This document shows, in pieces, positions 34,441 through 53,290 of a stretch of DNA of 64,000 nucleotides. The position numbers were made by a program, and so were the translations under genes. The stretch covers positions 41,529,562 through 41,593,561 of the forward strand of contig NC_041010.1 in the NCBI RefSeq assembly GCF_004193775.1. The letters run 5' to 3'. Position 1 is the stretch's first letter, and every line of letters starts with the position of its first letter. Origin of the DNA: Glycine soja (taxonomy: Eukaryota; Streptophyta; Magnoliopsida; Fabales; Fabaceae). The notes below the pieces were generated by a model. It did not search any database, was not told where the DNA came from, and was given only the letters and a program-made list of their open reading frames with translations.

Positions 34441-35138
34441 TATATTATATTATATATAAAATTATTAAGTGATGTAAGTATAAAAATATATCAACTAATC
34501 TGTCATTTTTTAGAAAATAAATTAGATCAAATATTCTTTTTGAATGATCGAATTTTATTTTCACTCAATACTAAATTAAAAGATTCACAAATTCTTGATA
34601 TTATGACATTACGAACACTCACATGCATCTCTCAATAATCTAAAAGAACCTAAAAAGGTATATAATGATGCTATAGGACCCAAAATTAAAGAACACTATG
34701 AACTAACTTTTTTATCTGTTTGGCTATCCTAAAGCTTCTTTTTTTTCTTCTAATTCTTTTAACTATTATTATGCCAGTGCACACAACGTGTGTTAATATA
34801 TTTATGTTTTTTTTATTAAATGATTGAGAAAGAATACAAATTTTGAAATTTTACATGTAAAATTCCCCGAACAAATATTTTATCTTACAAATAAGTGTAT
34901 TAAAGAGTCAAATTTGAAGTTATGTTTTGTCATATTTTATTAAAATCTATTTACTTAAAAAAATAAGAAAGCTTTGTCTAGTAATAATTCATCATTGGGT
35001 ACTTGATTTTAGTTACGCTAACATATATTTTGTAAATTAAACGATTATTTCGACATTAGCTAGCTAGTAGATATTCACAGGAAATTTTAATGAATTCTTC
35101 TCTACCAGATTATTAATTGGGCGGGCACTTGTGTCTGC

Positions 35139-35189
<51 letters not shown>

Positions 35190-38100
35190 AATTTTACTTA
35201 ATTTTTATTTTATCTTATTGACTTTTCTTTAGACTTTTTGGATTGAAGTATATTAGCTTTTAAATTTAGCTTCTGCATTGAAGCATATTTGATTAGTGTG
35301 TTAATTTCATGTATCTTGAATAAATTATTTATTAGTATAATTTGAATGAATTGTTGATGAGTATAACTAATTAACTAGTTTTAGATTAAAAAAAGGTATA
35401 GGGGTATAGATAGCAAAATTTAAAAGGTTATGTATTTTTTTTGTTTTTAACCTCTTATTTATGAAGGAAAAAAGATTATGACTAATCCAGTAGAATCTAA
35501 TTAAGAATTTTTTTTTAATTTTAGATTAAAAAAAATAGACTGATTTGATCTAACTTAATGAAGTCATTTAGGCCCATAAAATATAAGTCAAAAAACATTT
35601 GAACCTATTTGACCTAATATTATTTATTATTTTAATTTTACTTTCTTTTAAAATCTATATAAATTTAGGCTTGAAAAAGAATCATGCCAAGTCAACACAA
35701 CCCATTTTTGTCACATATAGTAGTCCTTGATAACAATTTCAATGGTGTGCTTCACCCTCAAAGTTAGATTAAAGTACACAAATGTATTTATATCATATTT
35801 AACAACGTATAATCTTAAGATATTGATTACATAAATATCTATAAGTTATATATTCTATCCATCAAAAGTCGGACTTATAATAAAATTGATTTGATAGCTA
35901 AAGAAAAAAAATTGTGTTAAAATTTCTTTCATTAACAACAACTAACAAATTAATAATTTGATTTTTTTTTTTAAAAATCATATCCAAAAGTCTGTGAGTT
36001 ATATATTGTTCAACATGTCTATCAATAGTTAATGTGAGATTTTTTATTCATACATGCACTCCTAAGTCAAACTACCAGTACAGAGCAGAATTGAAAATTA
36101 GCAAAAGTCGACGAAGGTTTACAACAACATAGCAGATAATAAACTAATTTCGACGTGGAAGAGAAGAAGGAACAAAATAAATAAATTTCTAGACATGTTG
36201 AAGTAATATTTTCCCCAGACTAAATTGCCACTCCTGTTCACTATAGAATTAAGCACCAGAGTTACAGTCATATTCTCTGTGCATGTTTTGCTTTTAAGAT
36301 TCTCAAGGATCAAGGAATTTCCCAGTAATGCATGTTTGTGTGTATTAACCACATTACTTTATCAGTAATGTCTCATTCTCTTTGCCGACTAGCTTCTTGT
36401 TATGTCTCCCCATGTCAGTGTATCATGGTAAACATGTTAGCATTAATTCAAGTGTTGTCTTGACAAGGATTACCAATTTAAGCTGTTGAAGGTTATGTTC
36501 AAATTGATACAATGGGTACCCAATATAAACCAATGGCAACAGCTACAGTGAACAATCCCTTTTCAGTAAATCCTAATCAACAAAGACGTTTAAAACTCAC
36601 TCAATTCAGTGTAGAAAGCAAACATACATCCCCAACGTCTTCCAATGACAGCTAGCAACTGTTGTGCTCAATCAATTAGTCATATCATCACACATTGCTA
36701 TTTTATTCTATATAACTATTTTTAGAGTGAAAGCCATGTCATATTCATGCCATTGTTGAGTTCTACCATGATGTCAGTGTGCTTTGGCTTTCACTAATAA
36801 AACCAGCATAATAGCATAATTTGGAGACAGGAATTGCAATGAGTAATTCAAACAGAGGCAAACAATGAACAAACAGTAACACACTAGTTTCAAAATAGTT
36901 TCCAAAGAAAATTTCCAAACAAGTTTTTTGCTATTTAATTTGTTCTCTAAAACAATTTTATAGTACAATCTTTAAAACAAAAAAACAAAAATAGAATTAG
37001 ACTCACTAATCTATCTATCAAATGTACAATTGTACTACATGAGCTCATCATGTAATCAAAATTTCTTGTGAGGCAAAGTCCATGTAATAATTGAATTGAG
37101 CTCTCATATATTCCTGTTGAATATTTACCAGAAGTAAAGAATCTGAGAGTCCCTGATTATATGAGTGCAAAAACACTGCAATTTGGGCACGTGGTTTGAT
37201 TATTGGGAGCCATTTGAGTTTTCATTATTGCTCTTACCGACACGAGAGATTATATGTGTCATAATATATTTTTCTACAAACGAGAAATGTTGTGCTCTAT
37301 ATATGCAAATTGGGTCGAAAAAGTCAAACACACTGTGTAGCAATATTTGAACCACACAAAAGTTAACAATATAAACAAACTCAAGTGAGGATGTCAATGT
37401 CAATCAATTAGCATTGGCATGGGCACGGTCTGTGATAATTTTACTCCAAATCCCCATGCCCATACAGTGATATGCATTGTTGAATGCAGACAGAAAATAA
37501 AAAAAGAAAAAAAAAATCTTTATTATTGAACCAAAAGAAAATTACAAATATCCATATTATATTTTGATGTGATTAGAAATGCGTAGAAAAGGGATATAAT
37601 TATATTAAATAAATTCTATATATTTTTAGTATAATAATAAGGTAAAAAAATTGTGTGTGTAAAGTAAGGTAAATGATTGAAGTTATTATTAAAATAAAAT
37701 ATTTCTCTAACATTTTTTTTCTCATGACTAGGAAAATTTTATTTGAGCTTCACAATTTTTTCTCTATAATCAAATGAAAGAAATAAAAAAAAAAAAAGAT
37801 CTAATCATATTTTTCCTCTCCACCAAACTTCTTTTCTTTTATTTTCACTCGTGTCAAACAAAAAGCATGAAGAAACAAATTAAATTAACAGTGTTAATAT
37901 GTAGGGGTCCTTTTTTTCAAAAAATAAAATAAAATGTAGGGGTCCTTTTGCAGCAGGGTATATATAATCCACGTAATTTCCCTAAAAACCAAGGCATTGA
38001 TCTCTATGCATACTGCAGAGTACTGTGCTTTATAATTTAAAAAGATTGAAAATTTGGAAAGTGCTTTTGAGTTAAGATTAAACGTCCCTTGCTTAAAGCA

Positions 38101-41100
38101 TGTTTGTTTTTCTTTGGTTTTCCTTTTCCCTGTCTACCACCTAATTAATGAGCATCATGAAAATTTCTTTTTGTTCTGTTAAAGCCTTAAGGGGTGAAAT
38201 TATAGAAATCAAAAGGGAATATAATGATAAGAAATGATTTGTTGAAGGATGACCCTACGCGGTTTATGTCTCGATCTTTAGTCGACACGATTGTAACAGT
38301 TGTGATTCTCATTATAGGTGATAAAGGAATCTTTAAAGGAGTTAGGATATCACTGGTAGAAAAATTGTCTCTCCCATATCTCTACTTTTCCCTTTTATAT
38401 TTTCATTCCTTGCACTAATTTATTAGTTCAATACTTGTCACAAATTTAAACGATCATTTATTAATTCTTATAGGAATTATGAATTTCCTACTTATCAACT
38501 AATTAGTGGAGATGCATTTTGTTTTGTTTGGTAATTGGTGACTATGAAGAGAAAAGGGTTTTACGTGCAGGTAGTATATATTGTTGAGAATATATCGAAA
38601 CCAACCATTCATTCACATTGCCCGTGTGTTTCTTCCACGCAGCAAACAGAGAAGATTTTTTTTTTTTTTTTCTTTTGAGCATAGCATATGAGAGTACTAA
38701 TTGGGCAACACATAGGATAAAATCTGAATCATATATATCCTTTTCTTTTATATAAATTGAAAGGATATAATATTGTATGGTACATCTAATTCTAATTTGG
38801 ATGACTTCAATAATATTCTTTCCAAAGTGTAATGAAATCATTTCGGGTGTGGCTTTTCCATAATATGGAAAAATAGATTATGCCTTGGAAACATACCACA
38901 ACCCATCAATTAGAATTTTCTTGGGTTGAACCCCACACATCAAAGACTTCAAAAGCAGTAAAGGGTTCTTTTTCCATTTGCGTCCTAGCTATAAGCACAT
39001 AGGCATATAGGATATATCCCCGTTTCTTTCCTAATACTCCACAAGAAAGAAAAAAAAATAAACAAAGTAAAAGTTGGAACATTTTGAATACATGTTTTCT
39101 GACAAATAGGAGCAATGGATGATAAGGTTCCCCACATATCTAGTTAGACTATAGACTGAAAGATAATATGCGAGATTTTGACAAGAACCCATTAACATAA
39201 ATTTTGGCTTTGTTCCCTGTCTCAATCTTACATTTTTTTCCTTGCTTCACTTCACTTTCTATAAATTCACACATTTATTCTCTTTAGGAAAAGGTATACA
39301 TAATTGTGGGAACGAGATGGATGGCCCTACAAAAGTTTCTTTAGCTATTCAATCAAACTGGAAATTGGTGGATTTGTCATGGAAGTCAAGCTACACAAGC
39401 ATCAAGGTTCCCTCTTGATTGGACTAAATATTTGTTTGTTTTGATGGACAGATAATAATATATAATGCTATGGTTGGATTAGCAACTTGGGGAGGTTAGA
39501 TACCTAGATGTCCCAAGCTTCGCACATTTAAATTGAAAACTCCTATATATTATGCGACGCACTGAAAATACATTACTCAAAATTAATATTAAACTTGTTA
39601 ATTTTATTTTACCTAATGTTTTTCTATATATTCTCATTTTTGTGTTCTATTATAAGAGAAACCAAAAAATGTAGCAAAAGGGTAGAACAAACCAATTACC
39701 GATGGCTCTGGAGAAGTCCAAAGAAGGCTGCAAGAGAAGGAAATTAAAGGAAAAGGAATAAAAAGGTAGAGTACATGATAGGGTTGAGTGAAACCTTTTT
39801 CGTATAAGGCGAGTTGTGTAAAAAGAATCGAAGAAGAAAATGACGCTAAAACTGTGATTGAGATGTATCAAGCTAATACAGGTCCAGAATAAAATGATGA
39901 AATAATTCCTCGTTATATACGTTCCATTTGTGAGAAAGAATTGAAGTCCTTAACAACAGTTCTTGCTGGTTTGGATAACTGTAGTGATATATAGACCTCA
40001 AGGTGATAGTTTCTCTAAAGAAGGAAATGAAAACTAATTTAAAATGAATAAATAAATAGAAGACATTTTTTGGTACAGAGAAAAAATAGAAGACACTAAT
40101 TAGGAGTAAATTTTCGGTTTTTTCCCATCTAAAAAGAAGAGTTGCTTTGCTGATATATAAGATGATGTTTTGACACCAAAAACAAATTAATCTACACTAT
40201 GAAAGAGAAAGACACGGAGAAGAGGTGAGAATGATAATATGTTAGTAATTGTCATGTTGTGTCGGAAAAAGAGAGATAAGGAGAAATTAGAAGTATTAAA
40301 GGAGTGTTTATATTGTTGAAATGCTTATTTACCATTATTATTGTGAATAATGGTCTGACAACTTATGTGATGGAAAATCAAGGAATTTCTTTTTTCTTTT
40401 TGAATCAGAATTTTAAGTCTAAAATATTTTTTTAAAAAAATAAAAACTAAGAGATGATAAGAGAAATGCTAGGGGTAAATCAGTAACTACAATAATCAAG
40501 AAAAAGAGGTGATGAAAAGTTTATTGGAAATGTTCTTTAATTTTTTTAAATATTAAGTAATGTTGGATTGCTTGTTTGAAAGGGACAGAAATCTAATTTA
40601 ATGAAAAAATAGTGCATGATTGATTATCAAAGCAGAATTAGTAGTTTTGAGTATTTCAATGATATCCAATAAAATCTATGACTAAAAGTCCACTACTTAG
40701 TAGCCATGTAATCATCACTTCAATTAAAAACTCATTAATAAACGAGAATACGTAAACTAACACGTTTTCAAAAGTTTCTTCATTATGGAATTCCTGAATT
40801 TTCAAAATTAACACGATATTAAGAAACGATTTTGTTATGCTCGAACTTTCTTTCCTTGTATTGTGAGTGTAAGACACACTAAATCATGTTTGCAATACTC
40901 ACATTTTGAAATAAGGCAGTAGTTATGATCATGTATCTTTTATAAGAATTCTATAACAAAGATATGTAGTTGTATGAATCTACTGCAACTTGCAAGGCAA
41001 TGTCAGAAAGTTATTCACTCATTTCAAAGATTGCACTAAAAAATTACACCAGAGTTTTCTAACAAAAATGGCATTGCTTTAATTTCCTCTTTTAAGTTTC

Positions 41101-41166
41101 TCTCACGTTGTGGGACAACTGGAAGTATATAGCTACTGCATTGTGTTTGAGATATTTCATGAGGGA
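34441..41166. other. AT-rich intergenic DNA, nothing assigned
   Basis: Contains a (TA)n run at 35145-35186. The part 36080-37450 is somewhat less AT-rich and could be the remains of a transcribed region, but none of its open frames (for example 36119-36352 and 37165-37350) shows a known domain. Confidence 0.5.
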
Positions 41167-41282
41167 GAAGTGTCTTATTGTGAGAGGTAAGAATATTAAA
41201 TGATAATTTTTAGATCAAAATAACGTTACATTTCCAAGAATTATCGTTTAATCCTCTCACTTCTTAGCATAACACACTCTTC
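41167..41282. mobile_element. Short hairpin element, MITE-like (second type)
   Basis: GTGAGAGG at 41180-41187 pairs with CCTCTCAC at 41253-41260. ATTAAATGATAATT next to it pairs with AATTATCGTTTAAT. The outer ends GAAGTGTCTTATT and AGCATAACACACTCTTC pair imperfectly. The whole is about 116 bases with no coding capacity. Confidence 0.55.
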
Positions 41283-43364
41283 ATATGTTCTTTATCTTTA
41301 TATAAAGCATATATTATATTCAAATAAAGAAAAAAATAATGTATATAATGAAAATGCTGGTTTGACCTTGCACTGAATCTCAACTCTTTGACATCTTCGT
41401 TCAATGATTTAATTCATTGATCCGATTTTTAAATATGTACAGGGTTACTGGCATCCATTACAACAAGATGCAATAGGCGCGTGTTAATCAGAATATTCAA
41501 AAGCAAAACAGAGAAAGGAGCATTATGAGGTGAAGATAATTTATAGGGTACTCAAAGAGAACTGGAGAGAATATATTATGAGATTAAGCTCATATGATTC
41601 TCCTTAACAATATCTTCCCACGCATATATTTATGCGTTTATAAGAAAAATGTTAAAAAGGAGAAGATTATCTTTAGCTGTGCTTTTAACAGGTTAATACA
41701 CCCCAATGCACATATCAGTTTAACAGTTTATCTTTAAGTATGTGAATTAATTGAATATACTATATTAAATACTTGAAGAGAAAATTTTGGTGATCATAGT
41801 GATCTTAAACACTAATAAAGAATACATGTAATTTAGACGAAAAAATATCAATTTCACAGTTTGATTGAATGCCTTAGGGCTGCTTTTTTTTAAAAAAAAA
41901 TTAGTTAATGAATTGTTCTTTTATTATTAGCAACCTTCAATCACTCTCTTAAGGATTCAAGAACAATTTCCTCTCCCCAACTTGAATCCCTTCTTCTTAA
42001 GGATAGTTGATCTTTCTTGTATTTTCCCACTGAATAAAAAAATAACTAATAAGTTTCAACCACTATCAACTAACCTCACCATGGATCTTGGGGCCTCAAT
42101 GGATACTACTAATACTGAGCAATGTAGCGAAAAAAATATAGGAAACAACATACGAGTTCACATAAGAATCTCAAGCTCTACTGTTTTCTGCTCAATTCAG
42201 GTTGAATAATATTATACTTGACAGAGAAGAAATTTATGAAACGTAATAAGGCTCATTTATTACTAAATAAGAACCATCAAACCACTATTTTCTCAATTGA
42301 GGTATCACTTCCCACCTCCCAGTGCATTTTTCATTCTCAATCACCTTCTCTCTCCCATTTGTTTCATCTTGCAAAGCACGGGATTCTTCTTAGTTTAGTA
42401 AAATTTTCTAAGCTATATAGGTTTAGAGAAGAGTTACTTAAGTTCTAAAATGTAAAAATGAGTGATGTGTAATCATGAAAATCATTTAAGACGTGTAGAA
42501 TGTAAGAGAGAGACATAGAGGGGGGAGGGGGGAGGGGGGGGGGGGGGGGGGGGATATATTAGGATGGAGATGCTTTAAGAATATCAACTTTCATCAAAAT
42601 AAATTTTATCAATAGAAATCATGGAAAGCCAAAAATATACGATTTAAAAGCAATGTATGATATGAAAAACACAATATATAAATATCCTATTTCAATTCAT
42701 AAAAAATATTAAATTATTTATTTTAAAATTTAAATTTACAAAGTAAGTTATCACAATAAAGTCGAGGCCTTCCAAAGATATTTTTCCTTTATATTTTATG
42801 ATGAATTGATGCTTCCTGGCTGGCTTCACAGTTCAATCTGATCAAAATTTATTAAATGAGTCAAGAAATGTAAAAATCTATACGATAAACAAACGTAAAT
42901 TGAATCAACCCCAAGAGAAGAGAAAGTAGAAAGGGGGAACAAATAACAACGTTGATGTTTGAGTTATTCCGATTTGGGCCGGCATAAGTTCAAGGCTCCA
43001 ACCTTTGTAGATGAGCCCAGTTTCTCTTTATTGAAATGTAAATTAGTTCCGCTGTAATGGACCAAAAAATCACAACCTTTTTGTTAACAATAGTTCTGCA
43101 GCCAGACTAGCTCCACATGTTAATAGTAAGGCATTTGTTTGCTGTATTCTCACTATTGAATCCAGCACCTCGAAGTTTATTCTCTGGAAAGTCCATTTCA
43201 AAATATAATTATACATTTCAGAATAAGTATTATATAGTGAGAGGTGCAGGATACAAATAATGGATACAGGATTCAAATGTCAAACCCAACAACACCGCAT
43301 TGCTAAAAAAACACTCGATACCAAATTAATATTTTTGTGGTCATTTGTATCAAGCCAGACTGGG
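41283..43364. other. AT-rich intergenic DNA with a long G tract
   Basis: No gene recognised. The frame at 41982-42209 has reasonable composition but no domain and no splice partners. A G tract lies at 42520-42553. Confidence 0.5.
42520..42553 (+). repeat. G tract of 6+6+20 G
   Basis: Six G, A, six G, A, then twenty G without interruption. The pattern has enough G runs for an intramolecular quadruplex on the plus strand. Homopolymers this long are also error-prone in sequencing and assembly, so the exact length is uncertain. Confidence 0.9.
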
Positions 43365-43790
43365 CCACTCGGTATGTCCTTTTGGGTCTTCAATTTAATC
43401 ATAAGTTATGAATTGAAAAAAATAAAAAAGAGTTAGTCATGAGTTTCGGTCACTTGTTATGTCATTGTATTGTTTTCTTTTGGGTCTTAAATGAGTCATA
43501 AATTAAGAACAAAAAAAGAAAATAGATAAGTTTTGGTCACTTGGTATGTCCTCGTATAGTTTTGTTAGGTCTTGAATTTAGTCATATTAGTCATAAATTT
43601 CGGTCACTTGTTATGTCCTTGAATTGTTTTCTATTGGGTCTTAAATTTAGTCATAAGTAATGGAAAAAAAAAAAAAAAAACGTAGTCATAAGCTTCGGTC
43701 ACTTGCTGTGTCCTTGTATTTTTTTTTCTTTTGGGTATTGAATTTATTCATAAGTTATAAACCAAAAAATATTCATAAGTTTCGGCTATT
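43365..43790 (+). repeat. Degenerate tandem repeat, five copies of about 80-100 bases
   Basis: Each unit contains TTTCGGTCACTTGTTATGTCC or a variant, a T-rich stretch, TTTTGGGTCTT, AATTTAGTCATAAG and an A run of variable length. Copies start near 43369, 43446, 43528, 43598 and 43694; the last ends in TTTCGGCT. Copy lengths differ mainly through the A/T runs. Confidence 0.8.
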
Positions 43791-46398
43791 TCTATAGGAA
43801 ATTGTACTTCCAGCTCAAGTCAAGACCGCTAGTTAAAAAATCAGAGGATGCATATGATGTATTCTGAGAGAAACTCTAATGCAAGTGACCTAGGTAAATT
43901 GGTTCTTAAAGTTAAATAATATGATAATATTATTGGAATAAATTATTTTTTTATAGACTTTTATATAAGAGACTACAAACAAAGTTGTTTAAATATATAT
44001 AAAAAAAGTCAAAATAAGGTTGTTGTGTAAATAGAGAAATAAAAGTAAATATATAAAAAAAAATGTCAAGTTTATTTTTTTTTTCTTTTAAGTAAAACAA
44101 ACTCACCCAAACAATTGCGAGAATAACTAACATAGAAGCAACCCGATGAACCCATGTTGAAACCAGGTGGAAATAAAGTCTCCACTTCCTAATCCGCAAG
44201 CGACAAAAGTAAATGTTGGGGAAAAAACGAAAATGAGTAATATTAGGTATTTTTTAAAACAAATTAGCTAATATAATTTTGTTAATAATTACGAAAAATA
44301 TTATATTTTTTTATATTTTATTTTGTCATTCATAATTTTGTTACAGAAATGGTAAAAACATTGTTTTGTTTATTTCACTATCTTTAAATAAATTTTGAAA
44401 GAGAGAAATAACTTCAATAATTGAGGAAAACAATAGAAAATCACAATTTTTTTTTATCAAATAAGTCACATTGATTTCATCGTATTTGTTCAACATCCCT
44501 TCACAAAAGGAAAAAATATATAAATGGAATATCTTTTTAGTTCACACAAGTTGAACTTTGGTGGCATATTTACAAAGATTCAGATGCTCAAATTAATGTT
44601 GGTAGGAAGAGAGTCAAAGTGTGTCACAATAAGAAAGTGTGTCCCAATAAGAGATAGTATATTTAAGGCTTTTATTATGACCTATTTATATTTTTTTTAT
44701 GAGTTATCATTGAGTTTCTTGCACCATGAGACGTGAGAAATGTCTCTAGAGTGAAATCTCATAAAAATTGGTAACTCTAAACACTTGGATATAATCCAAT
44801 ATTTCATAATTGTATTAAGCATGTTTGGATGTTCATTTAAAATGAGTGTACAAATCTCAAAATAAATCAAATGATTCACAAATTCCGTTTTATAAAAGGA
44901 AGAGTCTGGATGCTTTTGCAAACCTCATTTTATTCCAAAAGTCCGTTTGCAACGATAAAATAAACATGCACATTGAGGTTGAAGTTTTATTACAAAGTTC
45001 TCCAACGTAGACTTTGAGTCAAATATTGGGTTTGACTAATTAGATCAACACATTGGCTTACTTTATTATAACAGGGCCAATTTTTTTAAAGAGGGATCCA
45101 AAACAATATATCCATTCGGACATAATGGTTTTCTAAATTACTAAAATTAATCTATAGTTATCACTAAAAGAGTTATTTAATATTAGAAAAAAATAAGTGT
45201 CAAATATTTTTTTCTCTTCTTTTTCTTATTTTGATAAAAGGCAAGGGCTGAGACCAAGCACTTCAAAACCTTTCTAGGAAAAGCAATACCATAGGCACCC
45301 CTGGTGGATGGGACCCATACTACGGGGAAAATATGACTGAGTCCATTTCAGGTAGAAGTTGATTTGTCTTTGCTAAGTAGAGACCTCCAACCAAACTCCA
45401 TAATTTTGCTTTGTACAACAGAAATGTGTAAACATTGTCTATACTATTAGTGGCCTATCCACTGCGCCGAACCCCTTTTAATAGGGAACTACTAACTAGT
45501 CCTCTGCCATTGCAAAACCTTTCCTCACCAGCAGAAAAGATAAACAATTCAATTTCTAGGGTTGATTTTAATGCAGGCTATCTCTCTTTCCCTAAACAGA
45601 TCAAAACAATCCTAATACTACGATACTAGCTATACTTGAACATTATTATACCATGATTTTACTAGTAATGTTTATACATCATTATACCAATACTAGCTAG
45701 ATTATACATTATTTTTTAAGGAAAATATAACGTAAAAGTAGAGTGAGTAAATATCTGAAGTCTGATTATGTGAGAAAGAATAGTAAATTTCATTAATGTT
45801 TTCTTTCTTTTGGTCCATGAAATAGATTATCATCAAATAACAATTTTACAGTTAGTTGACACCAAGTGTGATCAGCACAACAAATAATGGATGAACTAAG
45901 ATAGTGAAAATGAGAAATTTCATTGAACTTTATTCAAGTAGTTCTAGGTACAAAGGACCTATTGGTACAAAAAGAATGGATTAACATCAGAAGGGGGAAG
46001 CAGCTGTGATAGAATTTAATGAGAAAACAATGGAGAGACCCATGTTCCTAAGAAGACCTAAAACGACTGGTGAGAAGAAAACAAATTTACATGGAAATAA
46101 ATGTCGCTAAACCGATTTCTAAGTCCTAACTTTGCAAGTCAGGTTCACCAACCAAAGTTGGAAAAACACCTCGGCCCGATAACCCAGAGGATCACCACCC
46201 GTGCAGATTCCTCAAATGTTAAGGCCTGCACAAAGAATGTAAATTCATACCCTAATACGTTAATATCTTGCCGCTGCTTCCTCCCTCAATCAATCATTAA
46301 GATTTACTGTATTGTTAGAAAGCCCATAAGCTAAAATGAAGTTAGCAAAGTCAGACTCTCCATGGCGTTTCACAATCATTTCGAGCCAAATTGAAACA
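43791..46398 (-). other. Intergenic DNA and probable 3' UTR of the demethylase gene
   Basis: The part next to 46398 is less AT-rich down to about 46000 and is likely transcribed 3' UTR on the minus strand; no polyadenylation site could be fixed. Further left is AT-rich DNA. The part 45230-45620 is relatively GC-balanced but shows no domain. Confidence 0.45.
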
Positions 46399-51874
<5,476 letters not shown>

Positions 51875-52345
51875 TTCATTACGAACTCGCTCCCTGTAGG
51901 TCTCCGTCTTCGTTAACTAGAACAAGGAATCGCCAAAAAAAAAAAAAGCAATCACAATACCAAATCGAAATCCAAACCCTAAACCACGATCCTGAACGTT
52001 GTAGATTAAGCGCAAGCCTCGAAGGACAACCAGGCTCGCCACATTCTCGAGGAACGCCGAATAGAATGCTGAAACCGTGTCACAGAGAGATCCAACGCCT
52101 CGTAGAAGCTACCGCGGCAAATAGCGAGAGAATGCAAACGCACGAATAAGAAAACCGAAATATGCTTCCTCTGGAGACGCGGAAAAAAAACGCCGAAAAC
52201 GCAAGCGGTTTTCCGGCGAACGGAAGAAGTTTTCCGGTGGGGCCAGAAAACGGAGAGAAATAGTGGATGAGGAAAGAGAGGAAGCGAATGCTTAGAAAAC
52301 CGAAAAAGGGTAAGGAAGGGATAATTTATAGTTTTATACTCTAAA
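51875..52345 (-). promoter_or_regulatory. 5' leader and TATA region of the demethylase gene
   Basis: The 51880-52300 stretch is GC-balanced and lacks long minus-strand coding, consistent with a leader of about 400 bases. Minus-strand TATAAA words lie at 52333-52338 and 52325-52330, followed by AT-poor sequence, which would place the start of transcription near 52295. A leader intron may exist, since an AG acceptor-like CCTACAG lies just before 51893. Confidence 0.4.
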
Positions 52346-53290
52346 ATAATTATCGCTTTATTAGTTCCAAAAACCGAATAAAAAAAGGGCTCTAATTATT
52401 CATTTCGATTTTAAAATAATTATAATTAAATTAAAGAAACTTTGAGAAGTGGTGGTGGTTGTTATTAGGTGGTTCAACGAAAACAAAACGTGCCGTCCAT
52501 ATTCCAAGACGCGTTTCGCGTGTAAACGCGATTGAATGTTTCTTCCGTTCCGTGTATTGACGGAATCACCGTTACTGTTAAGTGGGATTTATTTATTGGC
52601 GGGTACAGAATTGAAGAGCCGGTGATTACTACCTTCTTGAAGGGTAATTTGGTAAACTCATGAGGGCGGTATTATCAATGAGGTTCTGGCTCCTGCAGCG
52701 GTCAGAGAAAAAGAAAGGGGCAGGAAGAAGGAATGATCACGTGCGATAAGACTGGGGTAAATTATGTACACAAGTTTGACATCGAACCGTTGATTTCTTC
52801 GTCGTTTACTTGGAACCGTCCAAAGTACGTGAACTCCATCGAATCCGAAAGCTCCGGGGGGATGTGTACTTTTTCAGTTCAACTGCCGACTTGTACAGGA
52901 TAACTCTCACCTACCTACCAGTTAGTTAAGCCTTGGGACGCAAAATGACGGGTTTATCCTCCTTTGGTTAGGTCCCGTTAACGCGATGACGGGGGGCGTT
53001 TCTGGGTTTTGCATGGGGGTCGTCTTACATACGAAATGACTTTCGTAATGTGAGTGAACTACTGCAATGCGTGACCTGGCAGGACAGGGTGGGACGGACA
53101 CGTGGCGCTTTCTTGTGAGCAGGAGGCACACGCGGCATGCGGATAAGGGTGTGGTTTCGTGGATTTTCTGTGTCACTGGGGGTGGTGGCCAGAACGGATA
53201 TAGCCGGCGGTTACAACAGGGTTCTCAAGGTAGCCCCACCATAGAGCGAAGCAGACGATAAGGCCACCCACTCACGAGAAGTTCCCTGTG
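52346..53290. promoter_or_regulatory. CpG-rich block upstream of the demethylase gene
   Basis: Unlike its AT-rich surroundings this 0.9-kb block has many CpG words (GACGCGTTTCGCGTG, AAACGCG, ACACGCGGCATGCGG) and G-box cores (TCACGTGCG near 52738, ACACGTGGCG near 53099). Frames on both strands are open here only because stop codons are rare in GC-rich DNA; none shows a domain. It may be the distal promoter, or the start of an unrecognised non-coding transcript running the other way. Confidence 0.4.

Noticed and set aside
36119..37403. Possible gene remains in a less AT-rich stretch
   Set aside because: Several short frames were read on both strands and none gave a domain or a splice-consistent model.
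52922..53261. Open frames on both strands in the CpG-rich block
   Set aside because: Stops are rare in GC-rich DNA; neither frame resembles a known protein, and they are antisense to each other.
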